From assembly GCF_023276435.1 (NCBI RefSeq), contig NZ_JALLPO010000018.1, positions 113,818 to 177,817 on the forward strand: a stretch of 64,000 nucleotides of DNA, read 5' to 3'. The notes under the pieces were generated by a model. That model saw only the letters and a list, made by a program, of their open reading frames with translations. It did not search any database and was not told where the DNA came from. Both the position numbers and the translations under genes were made by a program. Numbering within the stretch: the stretch's first letter is position 1; each line of letters starts with the position of its first letter. The stretch is from Sphaerisporangium perillae. Its GTDB lineage: Bacteria; Actinomycetota; Actinomycetes; Streptosporangiales; Streptosporangiaceae. Below are positions 8,995-17,218 of this stretch, piece by piece.

Positions 8995-10359
8995 ATGGAT
9001 CAGCAGGAGCGCGCACGACGGGCCGGAGCCGCGCGGAAGGCGGCCGAAGACCTCGCCGCCAGAGGCGTGACCGGGGTCGCCGTCACCTGGGTGGACACCA
9101 GCGGCGTGACCAGGGTCAAGGCCGTACCGCTCGCGCGCCTGGAGCACGCCGCGGCCTGGGGCATCGGCGCCTCGCCGGTGTTCGACGCCTTCCTGCTGGA
9201 CGACTCGATCGTCAGCGGCCGCTTCGCCGGTGGGCCCGTCGGCGACCTGCGCCTGTACCCGGACCTCGACCGGCTCGCGGTGCTGACCGCGCTTCCCGGC
9301 TGGGCATGGGCGCCCGCGGACAGGTACGACCAGGATGGCGTGCCCCATCCCCTGGACGCCCGATATCTGGCGCGGCGCGAGACCGATCGGCTGGCCGTGG
9401 ACGGATTGTCGGTCCGGGCGTCGTTCGAGGTGGAGTGGGCCGCCTCCATCGGCGGTGGCGACGAGTTCGTGCCCGCGTGCACCGGCCCCGCCTACGGCAT
9501 GACACGGCTCAGCGAACGCTCCGGCTACCTGCGTGACGTGGTCGAGGCGCTCACGGCGGCCGGCGTCGCGGTGGAGCAGATCCATCCTGAGTACGCCGCC
9601 GGCCAGTACGAGGTCTCGGTCGCGGCCGAGGATCCCGTCGGGGCGGCGGACACCGCCGTCCTGGTCCGCGAGACGATACGCGCGGTCAGCCTGCGTCACG
9701 ATCTGCGCGCGACGTTCTCCCCCAAAGTGCTGGCCGACGGGGTCGGCAACGGCGCCCACGTCCACCTGAGCCTCTGGCGGGACGGCGTCAACCTGATGGC
9801 CGGCGGCGAGGGCCGTTATGGCCTCACCGCCGCCGGAGAGGGATTCGCCGCCGGCATCCTGACCCGGCTGCCGGCCCTGCTCGCGATCGGCGCCCCGTCG
9901 GTGGCCAGCTACCTGAGGCTCATCCCGTCCCACTGGGCGGGCGCGTTCGCGTGCTGGGGGCTGGAGAACCGCGAGGCGGCGATGCGGTTCGTCACCGGAT
10001 CGACCGGCGAGCGACCCCAGGCGGCCAACCTGGAGGTCAAGTGCTTCGACGCGGCGGCCAACCCGTATCTCGCCATGGCGGCACTTATCGCCGCGGGCCG
10101 CGCGGGCCTCGCCGATGGCGGCACGCTCCCCCAGTCCGTCGAGGTCGACCCCGCCTCCCTGGGCGGAGATCGCGGCATCGCGCCCCTGCCTTCCTCTCTG
10201 GGCGCGGCACTCCAGGCGTTCGAAACGGACGCCGTGCTGAAGGACGCCCTGGGCCAGGCCTTGATCGACACCGTCGCCACCGTCCGCCGCGGCGAAATCG
10301 CCCTCTTCGATGGAGCCACCCCCGAGGAAATAGCCGCACGCACCCGCTGGAAGCACTGA
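8995..10359 (+). CDS. Glutamine synthetase-like (GlnA4-type) ligase
   Basis: 454 residues from the ATG at 8995, which has GGAGG eight bases upstream. The N-terminal beta-Grasp part has VTWVDTSGVTRVKAVPL. The catalytic part has EVEWA, HPEYAAGQYEVS, NGAHVHLSLW, SYLRLIPSHWAGAFACWG, ENREAAMRF and VKCFDAAANPYLAMAAL, all family signatures for ATP, metal and glutamate binding. The usual adenylylation-site tyrosine loop of primary GlnA is absent. Related actinobacterial proteins ligate glutamate to polyamines or ethanolamine, so a gamma-glutamyl-amine ligase for nitrogen salvage is likelier than assimilatory GS. It stands alone, with no catabolic neighbours. Confidence 0.85.
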   Translation: MDQQERARRAGAARKAAEDLAARGVTGVAVTWVDTSGVTRVKAVPLARLEHAAAWGIGASPVFDAFLLDDSIVSGRFAGGPVGDLRLYPDLDRLAVLTALPGWAWAPADRYDQDGVPHPLDARYLARRETDRLAVDGLSVRASFEVEWAASIGGGDEFVPACTGPAYGMTRLSERSGYLRDVVEALTAAGVAVEQIHPEYAAGQYEVSVAAEDPVGAADTAVLVRETIRAVSLRHDLRATFSPKVLADGVGNGAHVHLSLWRDGVNLMAGGEGRYGLTAAGEGFAAGILTRLPALLAIGAPSVASYLRLIPSHWAGAFACWGLENREAAMRFVTGSTGERPQAANLEVKCFDAAANPYLAMAALIAAGRAGLADGGTLPQSVEVDPASLGGDRGIAPLPSSLGAALQAFETDAVLKDALGQALIDTVATVRRGEIALFDGATPEEIAARTRWKH

Positions 10360-10364
10360 ACCCG

Positions 10365-10379
10365 CGGCCTGCGAGGCCG
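10365..10379 (+). terminator. Small GC hairpin after the GS-like gene
   Basis: CGGCCT-GCG-AGGCCG forms a perfect 6-bp stem with a 3-base loop, six bases after the stop codon. It is short and has no U-tract. Confidence 0.35.
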
Positions 10380-10423
10380 GGCGTTCGCGGAGGTGGTGGG
10401 TCACGCGGAGATCAGCGGTGTCT

Positions 10424-10717
10424 CTACCGGCTGATGGCCCGCAGGACGGAGACGATGATCGCGGCGTGCTTGTCGCGGTCGGCGTGGATGGCGGCACGTT
10501 GCGTTCCGGGGGTGAGCACGATGAGTCGCAGGACGCCGCCCATGATGGCGTCGACGATCAGGTCGGGGGAGGTGCCCGGTGGCAGTTCGCCGCGGTCGAG
10601 GGCGGCCTGCACGATCCAGCGGCCGCCCCCGACCTCTCCGTACACGGTGAGGGCGGCGGTGAGCACCCGCTCCTCGATGCCCGGGTCCCGGTGGTCGTCC
10701 CCGCACCCTAGAGTCAA
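10424..10717 (-). pseudogene. TetR-family regulator remnant lacking its HTH
   Basis: The 97-codon frame (TTG at 10717, or an in-frame ATG at 10795) starts like the first helix of a TetR regulator (GIEERVLTAALTVYGEVG). It then jumps straight to what reads as the C-terminal ligand domain (GRWIVQAALDRGELPPGT, then PDLIVDAIMGGVLRLIVLTP). The usual helix-turn-helix of about 30 residues and the middle helices are missing, and the join lies near 10621-10636. The frame is still open, so the deletion was in frame. A functional repressor is unlikely, because no DNA-binding element remains. A dominant-negative partner or simple decay are the alternatives. Confidence 0.68.
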
Positions 10718-10754
10718 GTTCCGACTGCGGCAAGGAGTCGGCGCACGCCCGGGT

Positions 10755-11903
10755 TCACCCGGTGCCGGACCCAGGTCCAGAACCGGCGAACGCAAGGGCT
10801 GTGCCCGGTTTGCCCTTCCGACCGGCCGTGCCCCGGATCAGCAGCACCTGCCCGGCGATGAAGGCGACGGCGGCCAGCGAGGTAAGGGTCACGACCGCAG
10901 GCATGTACCAGGCCGGCCCGGAGTGCAGGACCTCCGGAACGGGCTCGCCGCTGGCCCCGCTCAGCATGAACGGCGAGGCCGGCGCCGCCGCCACGAGCAG
11001 GAGCAGGTACGGAAGCCCCGCCACGCCGTGCGCGACGAGCAGGGGCGCGCTCACCCCGGCCCGCCGCGCGACCGCGGCCAGCACCAGCGTGACCGCCGCG
11101 GCGGCGGCGAACAGCACGGCGAAGTTCCACGCCACTTTGGTCGCCTGCTCCATGTAGAACTCGCCCACCCCCGCGTACTGCTCCCCGTCGGGGCCGCGCA
11201 CGGTTTCCCGCGCCATCCGCTCAGCCTGGCCGATTGCCACGAAGTTCAGCACCGCGACGTTCGCGCCCGCCAGCGGCAGGTGGACCAGGATCGTCCGGGC
11301 CGCCCGGGAGACCGGCGCCGGACGCCACCCCGTGGTCGCGGGCCGGGTCAGCAGGAAGACGGTCACCAGGTGCGCCATGGCCGCCGCGCCCAGCACCGCC
11401 GCGTGGGCAGGGGTGTACCAGTCCGGCACGGCAAGCTCCAGAAAGTCGCGTGCCTCGGGTGAGCGCGCGACGGAGGCGTCCGCCGGCGGCCCCGTGAGTG
11501 CCAGCGCGGTGAGGCCGCCCAGGTACGGCGGGGTGAGCATGCCGGCGAGCAGCAGGCCGGCGGCCTTCCCCCTGCGCGATCCACGCCACAGCAGGGCTGT
11601 GACGCAGGTGAACAGCCCCGTGGCGACCAGAAAGAAGTACACCGCAGGCCGGCCGCCGGCCGCGGCGTGCTCGGCGTACCCCGCCAGTTCTGCCCGCACC
11701 GCGCCGGTGATCCGCCGGGTGCGCATGGCTGTGACGATGTCCAGGGTCCGCTGGATGCGCGCCGCCGCGGAGGTGGTCGCGGTGCGGTCGAGCAGGCCGA
11801 CGACCAGCCCGAACACCGCGACCTGCCCCGCGACGGCGATCAGCCACGTCCGCCGGCCGCCCGCCGCGCCTCCTGAGGACATGCCGGGATCAACCGAAGA
11901 CAT
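10755..11903 (-). CDS. Polytopic membrane protein of unknown function
   Basis: 382 residues from the ATG at 11903, which has GGGAG nine bases upstream. About eight hydrophobic helices are visible, starting with WLIAVAGQVAVFGLVVGLL, then VYFFLVATGLFTCVTALLW, AAGLLLAGMLTPPYLGGLTA, AVLGAAAMAHLVTVFLL, ILVHLPLAGANVAVLNFVA, WNFAVLFAAAAAVTLVLAAV, LVAHGVAGLPYLLLLVAAA and VTLTSLAAVAFIAGQVLL. A loop between helices 1 and 2 carries TLDIVTAMRTRRITGAVRAEL. I recognise no transporter or enzyme motif. It runs divergently from the GntR-ABC operon, 228 bases away, and could be regulated with it. Confidence 0.7.
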   Translation of the reverse strand: MSSVDPGMSSGGAAGGRRTWLIAVAGQVAVFGLVVGLLDRTATTSAAARIQRTLDIVTAMRTRRITGAVRAELAGYAEHAAAGGRPAVYFFLVATGLFTCVTALLWRGSRRGKAAGLLLAGMLTPPYLGGLTALALTGPPADASVARSPEARDFLELAVPDWYTPAHAAVLGAAAMAHLVTVFLLTRPATTGWRPAPVSRAARTILVHLPLAGANVAVLNFVAIGQAERMARETVRGPDGEQYAGVGEFYMEQATKVAWNFAVLFAAAAAVTLVLAAVARRAGVSAPLLVAHGVAGLPYLLLLVAAAPASPFMLSGASGEPVPEVLHSGPAWYMPAVVTLTSLAAVAFIAGQVLLIRGTAGRKGKPGTALAFAGSGPGSGTG

Positions 11904-12102
11904 GCCCGGACACTCCCAGCACGCCGGTAAGCCGCCCGTAAGCCGCCCGTAAGCGAGAAACACCAGGCTCCCGGCTCCGGCAGCCGAGCGCGGTCACGGG
12001 CACAGGCCGGTACCCGCGGGCGATCTCCGGGTCGGTTGCCGCCGCCGTGCGACGGTCTGCCGCAGCGATCCTTATGGCCCTTTAACGCCTAAGAGCCTAA
12101 AG

Positions 12103-12110
12103 TGCTAGCA
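12103..12110. promoter_or_regulatory. Possible YtrA-type operator/promoter region
   Basis: TGCTAGCA is a perfect 8-bp palindrome 22 bases before the GntR start. It sits within a short AT-richer stretch with repeated CCTAA/CCTAG words (12088-12116). YtrA-subfamily regulators usually repress their own operon, and this is the only symmetrical element seen. Weak evidence. Confidence 0.3.
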
Positions 12111-12131
12111 GCCTAGATAGATGGAGGAACG

Positions 12132-12524
12132 GTGATCGAGTTCCATCTGGACGGCCGGTCCGGCGTCTCGCCGTACCTGCAGCTGGTCCAGCAGGTGCGG
12201 CAGGCGCTGCGGCTCGGTCTGCTGCGTGAGGGGGATCGGCTTCCGACGGTCAAGGAGGTGGTGGCGCGGCTGGCGATCAATCCCAACACGGTGCTCAAGG
12301 CCTACCGGGAACTCGAGCACGAGGGGTTGGCGGCCGCCCGGCCGGGGGTCGGGACGTTCGTGACGAAGACGCTGACCGACGCCTCGCTGGCCGCGCACGC
12401 CCCGCTGCGCAGGGAGTTGCAGCGCTGGCTGGCCAAGGCCCGCCTGGCCGGCCTCGACGACGAAAGCATCGAGGCCCTCTTCATGACCACCTTTCGGACC
12501 ACCGCACAGGAGGACATAGCGTGA
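12132..12524 (+). CDS. GntR-family transcriptional regulator, YtrA subfamily
   Basis: 130 residues; GTG start with GGAGGA four bases upstream. The winged-helix domain occupies about residues 10-75 (PYLQLVQQVRQALRLG, GDRLPTVKEVVARLAINPNT, VLKAYRELEHEGL, PGVGTFV). Only a short tail of about 50 residues follows instead of a FadR or HutC ligand domain, which is the hallmark of YtrA regulators. These typically control the ABC transporter genes they precede. The stop overlaps the next start by four bases (GTGA), so it heads the operon 12132-17057. Signal molecules for such operons are often cell-wall antibiotics. Confidence 0.92.
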   Translation: MIEFHLDGRSGVSPYLQLVQQVRQALRLGLLREGDRLPTVKEVVARLAINPNTVLKAYRELEHEGLAAARPGVGTFVTKTLTDASLAAHAPLRRELQRWLAKARLAGLDDESIEALFMTTFRTTAQEDIA

Positions 12525-13411
12525 CCTCTGTCCTAGAAGCCCAGGCACTGGGCAGGAAGTACGGCAAGCGCTGGGCGCTGCGCGAGTGCACCATCGACAT
12601 CCCGGCGGGCCACGTCGTGGGGTTGGTGGGTCCCAACGGAGCCGGCAAGACGACGCTGCTGAAGCTGGCCTGCGGTCAGCTCGAACCGAGTGCGGGCGGC
12701 GTCACCGTGCTCGGCGGCCGGCCCGCGGGCACGCCCGCGCAGCTGGCCAGGGTCGGGTTCGTCGCCCAGGACACCCCCGTCTACGCGGGACTGACCGTCG
12801 CCGATCACCTGCGATTAGGCGCCCGGCTCAACCCCCGCTGGGACGAGGCCATGGCACGGGAGCGCATCGCGCAGCTCGGCCTCGCCCCCGCCCAACGGGC
12901 GGGCAAGCTGTCCGGCGGCCAGCGCGCCCAGCTCGCCCTCACCCTGGGCCTGGCCAAGCGGCCCGAGCTGCTGATCCTGGACGAACCCGTGGCCTCGCTC
13001 GACCCGCTGGCCCGCCGCGAGTTCATGCAGCACCTGATGGAGGCCACCGTCGAGCACCAGTTCAGCGTGGTGCTCTCCTCCCACCTGGTCTCAGACCTGG
13101 AACGGGTCTGCGACTTCCTGATCGTCCTGGTCGACTCCCGCGTGCAGGTGGCCGGGGAGGTCGACAGGCTGCTGGCCACCCATCACCGGCTCACCGGCCC
13201 ACGCCGCGACCCCGACCGGCTCCCCGCCGACCAGCACGTGATCTCCGCCAGCCACACCGACCGGCAGAGCACCTACGTGGTCCGTACCGACACGCCGATC
13301 CACGACCCCGCCTGGACGGTCACCCAGCTCAGCCTGGAGGACCTGGTCCTGGCCTACATGGACAAGCGCACCGCCGACAACCGGCGCGCCGCCCTGGAGG
13401 TGCAGCGATGA
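12521..13411 (+). CDS. ABC transporter ATP-binding protein
   Basis: 296 residues, GTG start overlapping the GntR stop. Walker A is GPNGAGKT (37-44), the signature LSGGQ is at 130-134, and Walker B LLILDE is at 150-155. The switch histidine is in VVLSSHLVSDLERVC. The last 100 residues are a divergent tail typical of YtrB/CcmA-like subunits. It powers the adjoining permease, most likely as an exporter or lipid/antibiotic resistance pump. ATGA overlap with the permease gene indicates translational coupling. Confidence 0.94.
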   Translation: MTSVLEAQALGRKYGKRWALRECTIDIPAGHVVGLVGPNGAGKTTLLKLACGQLEPSAGGVTVLGGRPAGTPAQLARVGFVAQDTPVYAGLTVADHLRLGARLNPRWDEAMARERIAQLGLAPAQRAGKLSGGQRAQLALTLGLAKRPELLILDEPVASLDPLARREFMQHLMEATVEHQFSVVLSSHLVSDLERVCDFLIVLVDSRVQVAGEVDRLLATHHRLTGPRRDPDRLPADQHVISASHTDRQSTYVVRTDTPIHDPAWTVTQLSLEDLVLAYMDKRTADNRRAALEVQR

Positions 13412-14460
13412 TCTGGCTGACCTGGCGCCAGCTGCGCGGCTCGGCCGCCATGATGGCCGCCGTACTCGTCATCCTCGCCGTCGCCCTGGCCCTGACCGGC
13501 CCCGACCTGGCCTCCGACTACACCGCCGGGATCGCCGCTTGTGCCCAGGACGACACCTGCGGCCGCTTCTACGACCGCTTCTTCGGCGCGTACGATCTGC
13601 CGTTCATGGCGGTCAGCCTCGTGGTGCTGCTCCTGCCGGCGTTGGTCGGGCTCTTTTGGGGAGCACCGTTGATCACGCGCGAGCTGGAGGCGGGCACGCA
13701 CCTGCTGGTGTGGAACCAGAGCATCACCCGCGGCCGCTGGCTGGCGATCAAGCTCGGGCTCACCGGCCTGGTAGCCATGGCCGCCGCCGGCGTGTGCGGC
13801 CTCGCGGTGACCTGGTGGTCCGACCCCCTGGACAAGTCGGCCCCGGCGGGCTTGGCCTTGATGAGTCCCCTGGTGTTCAGCGCGCGCGGCATCGCCCCCA
13901 TGGGATATGCGGCCTTCGCCTTCGTCCTCGGCGTGACCGTGGGCATGCTGGTGCGCCGCACGCTGCCCGCCATGGCCCTCACCCTGGCCGTCTTCGTCGC
14001 GATCCAGCTCGCCATGCCGCTGCTGGTCCGTCCCCACCTGATGCCCCCGGTCACCTCGACCTTCGAGCTCAGCGCGGTGAACGTGGACGGCTTCGGCATA
14101 AACCGGGACCGAGGCGGATATGTGGAGGTTCGCCTGAGCGATGCTGTTCCCGGCCACGGGGGCGCCTGGGTCCTGTCCAGCAAGCTGGTCGATTCGTCCG
14201 GACGTCCGGCCACCAGCCCCGAACCCGGAGTCGGGATCGTCCAGGTCTCGACGACGTCGGGACCCTGCTCACCGGCGGGACAGCAGGGCATGAGCGCGTG
14301 CCCGACGGAGGTCAACCGGCTCGGCTACCGGCAGCAGGCGACCTACCAGCCCCTGGAGCGCTTCTGGCCCTTCCAGTGGATCGAGACCGGGATCTACGCC
14401 CTGCTCACCCTCGGCCTCACGTGGTTGTCCTTCTGGTGGATCCGCAGGCGCCTGTCATGA
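13408..14460 (+). CDS. ABC transporter permease
   Basis: 350 residues; the ATG at 13408 overlaps the ATPase stop. About six membrane helices: MMAAVLVILAVALALTG, FMAVSLVVLLLPALVGLFWG, LAIKLGLTGLVAMAAAGVCG, a helix in GYAAFAFVLGVTVGMLV, TLPAMALTLAVFVAIQLAMP and a final GIYALLTLGLTWLSFWW. A large loop follows helix 1 (ACAQDDTCG) and another of about 120 residues precedes the last helix. The ITRELEAGTHLLVWNQSITRG loop is the cytoplasmic coupling region seen in transporters of this actinobacterial group. The substrate is unknown. Confidence 0.88.
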   Translation: MIWLTWRQLRGSAAMMAAVLVILAVALALTGPDLASDYTAGIAACAQDDTCGRFYDRFFGAYDLPFMAVSLVVLLLPALVGLFWGAPLITRELEAGTHLLVWNQSITRGRWLAIKLGLTGLVAMAAAGVCGLAVTWWSDPLDKSAPAGLALMSPLVFSARGIAPMGYAAFAFVLGVTVGMLVRRTLPAMALTLAVFVAIQLAMPLLVRPHLMPPVTSTFELSAVNVDGFGINRDRGGYVEVRLSDAVPGHGGAWVLSSKLVDSSGRPATSPEPGVGIVQVSTTSGPCSPAGQQGMSACPTEVNRLGYRQQATYQPLERFWPFQWIETGIYALLTLGLTWLSFWWIRRRLS

Positions 14461-15875
14461 CCATCATCAGGATCGCGGCCGCCGGGCTCGCCCTCCTCCT
14501 GGCGGCGGCCTGCACGGCGCCGGCGCCGCCGCGCGGCGAGGTGAGCACGGCAGCCAGTACGGCCTGCGCGCGGCCCGTACGGCCCCCCGAAGCGGAGACG
14601 CCCACCACGATCGACGTCATCGAGCAGGCGTACTTCTGCATCCTCGGCAACTACTACAGCGGCGCCACACTGGACGCCCGCTCGCTCCTGACCGCCGGAT
14701 TCGTCGCCCTGACCCAGGAGCTCAACCGCGACGGGCGCGACCTGCCGGGGGCCACCATGCCCGCGCTGACCGGTGACCGCAAAGCCGACTGGGCGGCCTT
14801 CGAGACCGCCTACCGGAAGATCACCGACCAGGTCCCCGGCCTGCGCGACAAGCTGGCCATCGTCACCCTCGAGGCCATCGTGGCCGGCCTCGGCGACAAT
14901 CACGCCCGCTGGGCACACGACGTCAAGCGGCCGCTCGACTACTACGACGGCGACGGCTACGGCCTGGGACTTGCGGCGAACGTCAACGGTCCCCAGGCGG
15001 ACGGCGACCCCGGCGTCACTCTCCCCCCGCTGTTCGTCACCACCGTGCAAGGCGGCGCGGCGCAGGCGGCCGGGCTGCGTCCGGGCGACCTCATCGAATC
15101 GATCAACGGATCGGCGCCCTTCATCGACGGCCAGGCCAGCCCCGCGATCAACGCCCTCTACCCCCAGTATCCGGAAGCGCGGCCGGTCCAGTTGCGGCTC
15201 CTGCGGCAGAGCACCGGCCGCCGCTGGACCGTGACGCTCAAGCCCGGCCTCTACCCGCGGGATCCGGCCGCCCTGCAAGCGGTGCAGTCGAAGCTGCTGG
15301 ACGACGACATCGCCTACGTACGGATGACCGGATTCGCCCCCGACTCCGCGAACCGGGTCCTGCGGGCGATCACCAGGCTGCGCACCGGCCGGACGCTGAC
15401 CGGCGTCATGCTGGACCTGCGCGGCAACGGCGGCGGCAGCCCCACGGAGGCGACCCGGCTGGTGAGCGCGTTCGCTCACGGCAAGGTCACCGCCTACCAG
15501 TGCACCGTGGACGGCAAGTGCCAGATTTCACGGACCGACGACACCGTCGAGCTGGTCGGCCTGCCGCTGGTGGTGCTCACGGACGCCGGCTGCGCCTCGG
15601 CCTGCGAGCACTTCAGCTCCGCGGTCAAGGACCTGCGCATCGGCCAGTTGGTCGGCACCAGGACCGCCGGGGTCATCTCCGGCCCGGCGCAGGGGTACCT
15701 GCTCAGCAACAACACCACGCTGGGCTTCCCCACCAGACACCACCTCGGGCCTAACCGCGAAGTGATCGACCGGATCGGCGTGCCACCCGACCACTACGTG
15801 CCCCTGACCCCCAAGGACGCGGCCGCCGGGCACGACCCCGCCCTGGCCAAGGCCCTGGCCTTGCTGCACAAGTGA
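14457..15875 (+). CDS. Secreted lipoprotein, S41-family (C-terminal processing) protease
   Basis: 472 residues; the ATG at 14457 overlaps the permease stop. The signal peptide ends in the lipobox LAAAC (Cys near residue 19). A PDZ-like domain follows (VTTVQGGAAQAAGLRPGDLI). The S41 core has MLDLRGNGGGSPTEATRLV, LPLVVLTDAGCASACEHFSS and GTRTAGVISG. The serine in ASACE corresponds to the family nucleophile. It lies outside the membrane and cuts an unknown protein. Its coupling to an ABC pump suggests an envelope-stress or peptide-processing role. Confidence 0.88.
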   Translation: MTIIRIAAAGLALLLAAACTAPAPPRGEVSTAASTACARPVRPPEAETPTTIDVIEQAYFCILGNYYSGATLDARSLLTAGFVALTQELNRDGRDLPGATMPALTGDRKADWAAFETAYRKITDQVPGLRDKLAIVTLEAIVAGLGDNHARWAHDVKRPLDYYDGDGYGLGLAANVNGPQADGDPGVTLPPLFVTTVQGGAAQAAGLRPGDLIESINGSAPFIDGQASPAINALYPQYPEARPVQLRLLRQSTGRRWTVTLKPGLYPRDPAALQAVQSKLLDDDIAYVRMTGFAPDSANRVLRAITRLRTGRTLTGVMLDLRGNGGGSPTEATRLVSAFAHGKVTAYQCTVDGKCQISRTDDTVELVGLPLVVLTDAGCASACEHFSSAVKDLRIGQLVGTRTAGVISGPAQGYLLSNNTTLGFPTRHHLGPNREVIDRIGVPPDHYVPLTPKDAAAGHDPALAKALALLHK

Positions 15876-15887
15876 ACGGACCTTTCG

Positions 15888-17057
15888 ATGAGACACCTCC
15901 TGGCAGTCGCCGCGGGACTGGCCGTCCTGGCCGCGTCCGCCTGCTCCGCACCCACACCGCCCCGCTCCGCCGTCCCCTCGGCCACGCCCACCGGCCCCGC
16001 CACCCTGCCCGCGCCCACCGGCGACCATCCGGTCGGCGCCACCGCCCTGTATCTGAAGGACACCTCTCGCCCCGACCCGTGGGTGCCCGAAGCGAAGGCC
16101 AGGGAACTCATGGTCACCCTGTGGTACCCGACACAGACGCGTGAGGGGCAGCGTGCCCAATACATGACGTCGAAGGAGTCGGAACTCACCCTGAAGGGCA
16201 AGAGGGTGACCGGCGTGCCGTATGACGTGCTGAACAAGACGCGCACCAACGCCTTCACCGACGCGAAACCAGCAGGGCGCAAGGGCAGCCTGCCCCTGGT
16301 GGTGCTCTCTCCCGGGTTCACCACGCCCCGGAGCACGCTCACGGCCCTGGCCGAGGAACTGGCCAGCAGAGGGTACGTGGTGGCCGGCATCGACCATACG
16401 TATGAGAACTACGCGACGACCTTCCCCGGCGGGCGGGTCGCCGAATGCGTCGCGTGCGACAGCGACTCGGACTCCGGCTTCGGCACAAAGGTGGTCGGGG
16501 TCCGGGCGGCCGATGTCTCCTTCGTGCTCGACCAGCTGACCGGGTCGAGCGCGAAGTGGGAGGGCTCCTCCCTGATCGACCCATCCAAGATCGCGATGGC
16601 CGGCCAGTCGATCGGAGGAGCCGCCACCCTGGCGGCCATGCTGAAGGACTCCCGGGTACGCGCCGGGATCAACATGGACGGCACCACCTACGCCCGGATC
16701 CCGAAGAGCGGGCTGTCGCGGCCGTTTCTGTTCATGGGCGCGGCAGGCCACCCGCCCGGAGGCAGCGACAATTCGTGGGACCGCGACTGGAAACTCATGA
16801 CCGGGTGGAAGCGCTGGCTCGTACTGCCCGGCGCGGATCATCAGTCCTTCACTGATCTGCCGCTCCTGTCGGGTGCTCTCGGCCTCGACTTACGGGTCGA
16901 TCTGTCCGCGGCCCGGTCCGTAGAGATCACCCGCACGTACGTCCGAGCCTTCTTCGACCTGCACCTGCATACCGGGCGCCAACCCCTGCTGGACGAACCG
17001 TCGCCACGCTACCCCGAGGTCAAGCTCTGCACCCCGGCCGGAAAGACCTGCGAGTAA
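15888..17057 (+). CDS. Secreted alpha/beta-hydrolase lipoprotein, PAF-acetylhydrolase/lipase type
   Basis: 389 residues, 12 bases after the protease gene. The signal peptide ends in a lipobox-like AASAC (Cys near residue 19). The hydrolase core reads LPLVVLSPGFTTPRSTL (oxyanion region), GYVVAGIDHTYENY, then the nucleophile elbow GQSIGGAATLAA. The Asp and His candidates are in INMDGTTY and GADHQSFTDLPLL. This order fits the platelet-activating factor acetylhydrolase type II group, which includes polyester hydrolases. Last gene of the GntR-ABC operon and followed by a strong terminator. Confidence 0.87.
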   Translation: MRHLLAVAAGLAVLAASACSAPTPPRSAVPSATPTGPATLPAPTGDHPVGATALYLKDTSRPDPWVPEAKARELMVTLWYPTQTREGQRAQYMTSKESELTLKGKRVTGVPYDVLNKTRTNAFTDAKPAGRKGSLPLVVLSPGFTTPRSTLTALAEELASRGYVVAGIDHTYENYATTFPGGRVAECVACDSDSDSGFGTKVVGVRAADVSFVLDQLTGSSAKWEGSSLIDPSKIAMAGQSIGGAATLAAMLKDSRVRAGINMDGTTYARIPKSGLSRPFLFMGAAGHPPGGSDNSWDRDWKLMTGWKRWLVLPGADHQSFTDLPLLSGALGLDLRVDLSAARSVEITRTYVRAFFDLHLHTGRQPLLDEPSPRYPEVKLCTPAGKTCE

Positions 17058-17167
17058 GGCTCGCTCGCGCTCGTAAGGCGATAGACGACCGCCTGTTCCG
17101 TCCACGCGCGGCGTCCCACGGAACAGGGACGGAACAAGCGCTCCCCTAAGATCTTCCATTAACACCG

Positions 17168-17204
17168 CGAACCCGGTCCGAAAGCTTCGTCCGGACCGGG
17201 TTCG
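17168..17204. terminator. Strong bidirectional terminator
   Basis: A perfect 13-bp stem, CGAACCCGGTCCG / CGGACCGGGTTCG, closes an 11-base loop. It sits between the convergent hydrolase and acyl-CoA dehydrogenase genes, 14 bases before the latter's stop. Confidence 0.85.
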
Positions 17205-17218
17205 TGCTGTTCGGTGGC

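Noticed and set aside
8995..10359. Primary glutamine synthetase
   Set aside because: Lacks the adenylylation loop and glnA context; better as a gamma-glutamyl amine ligase.
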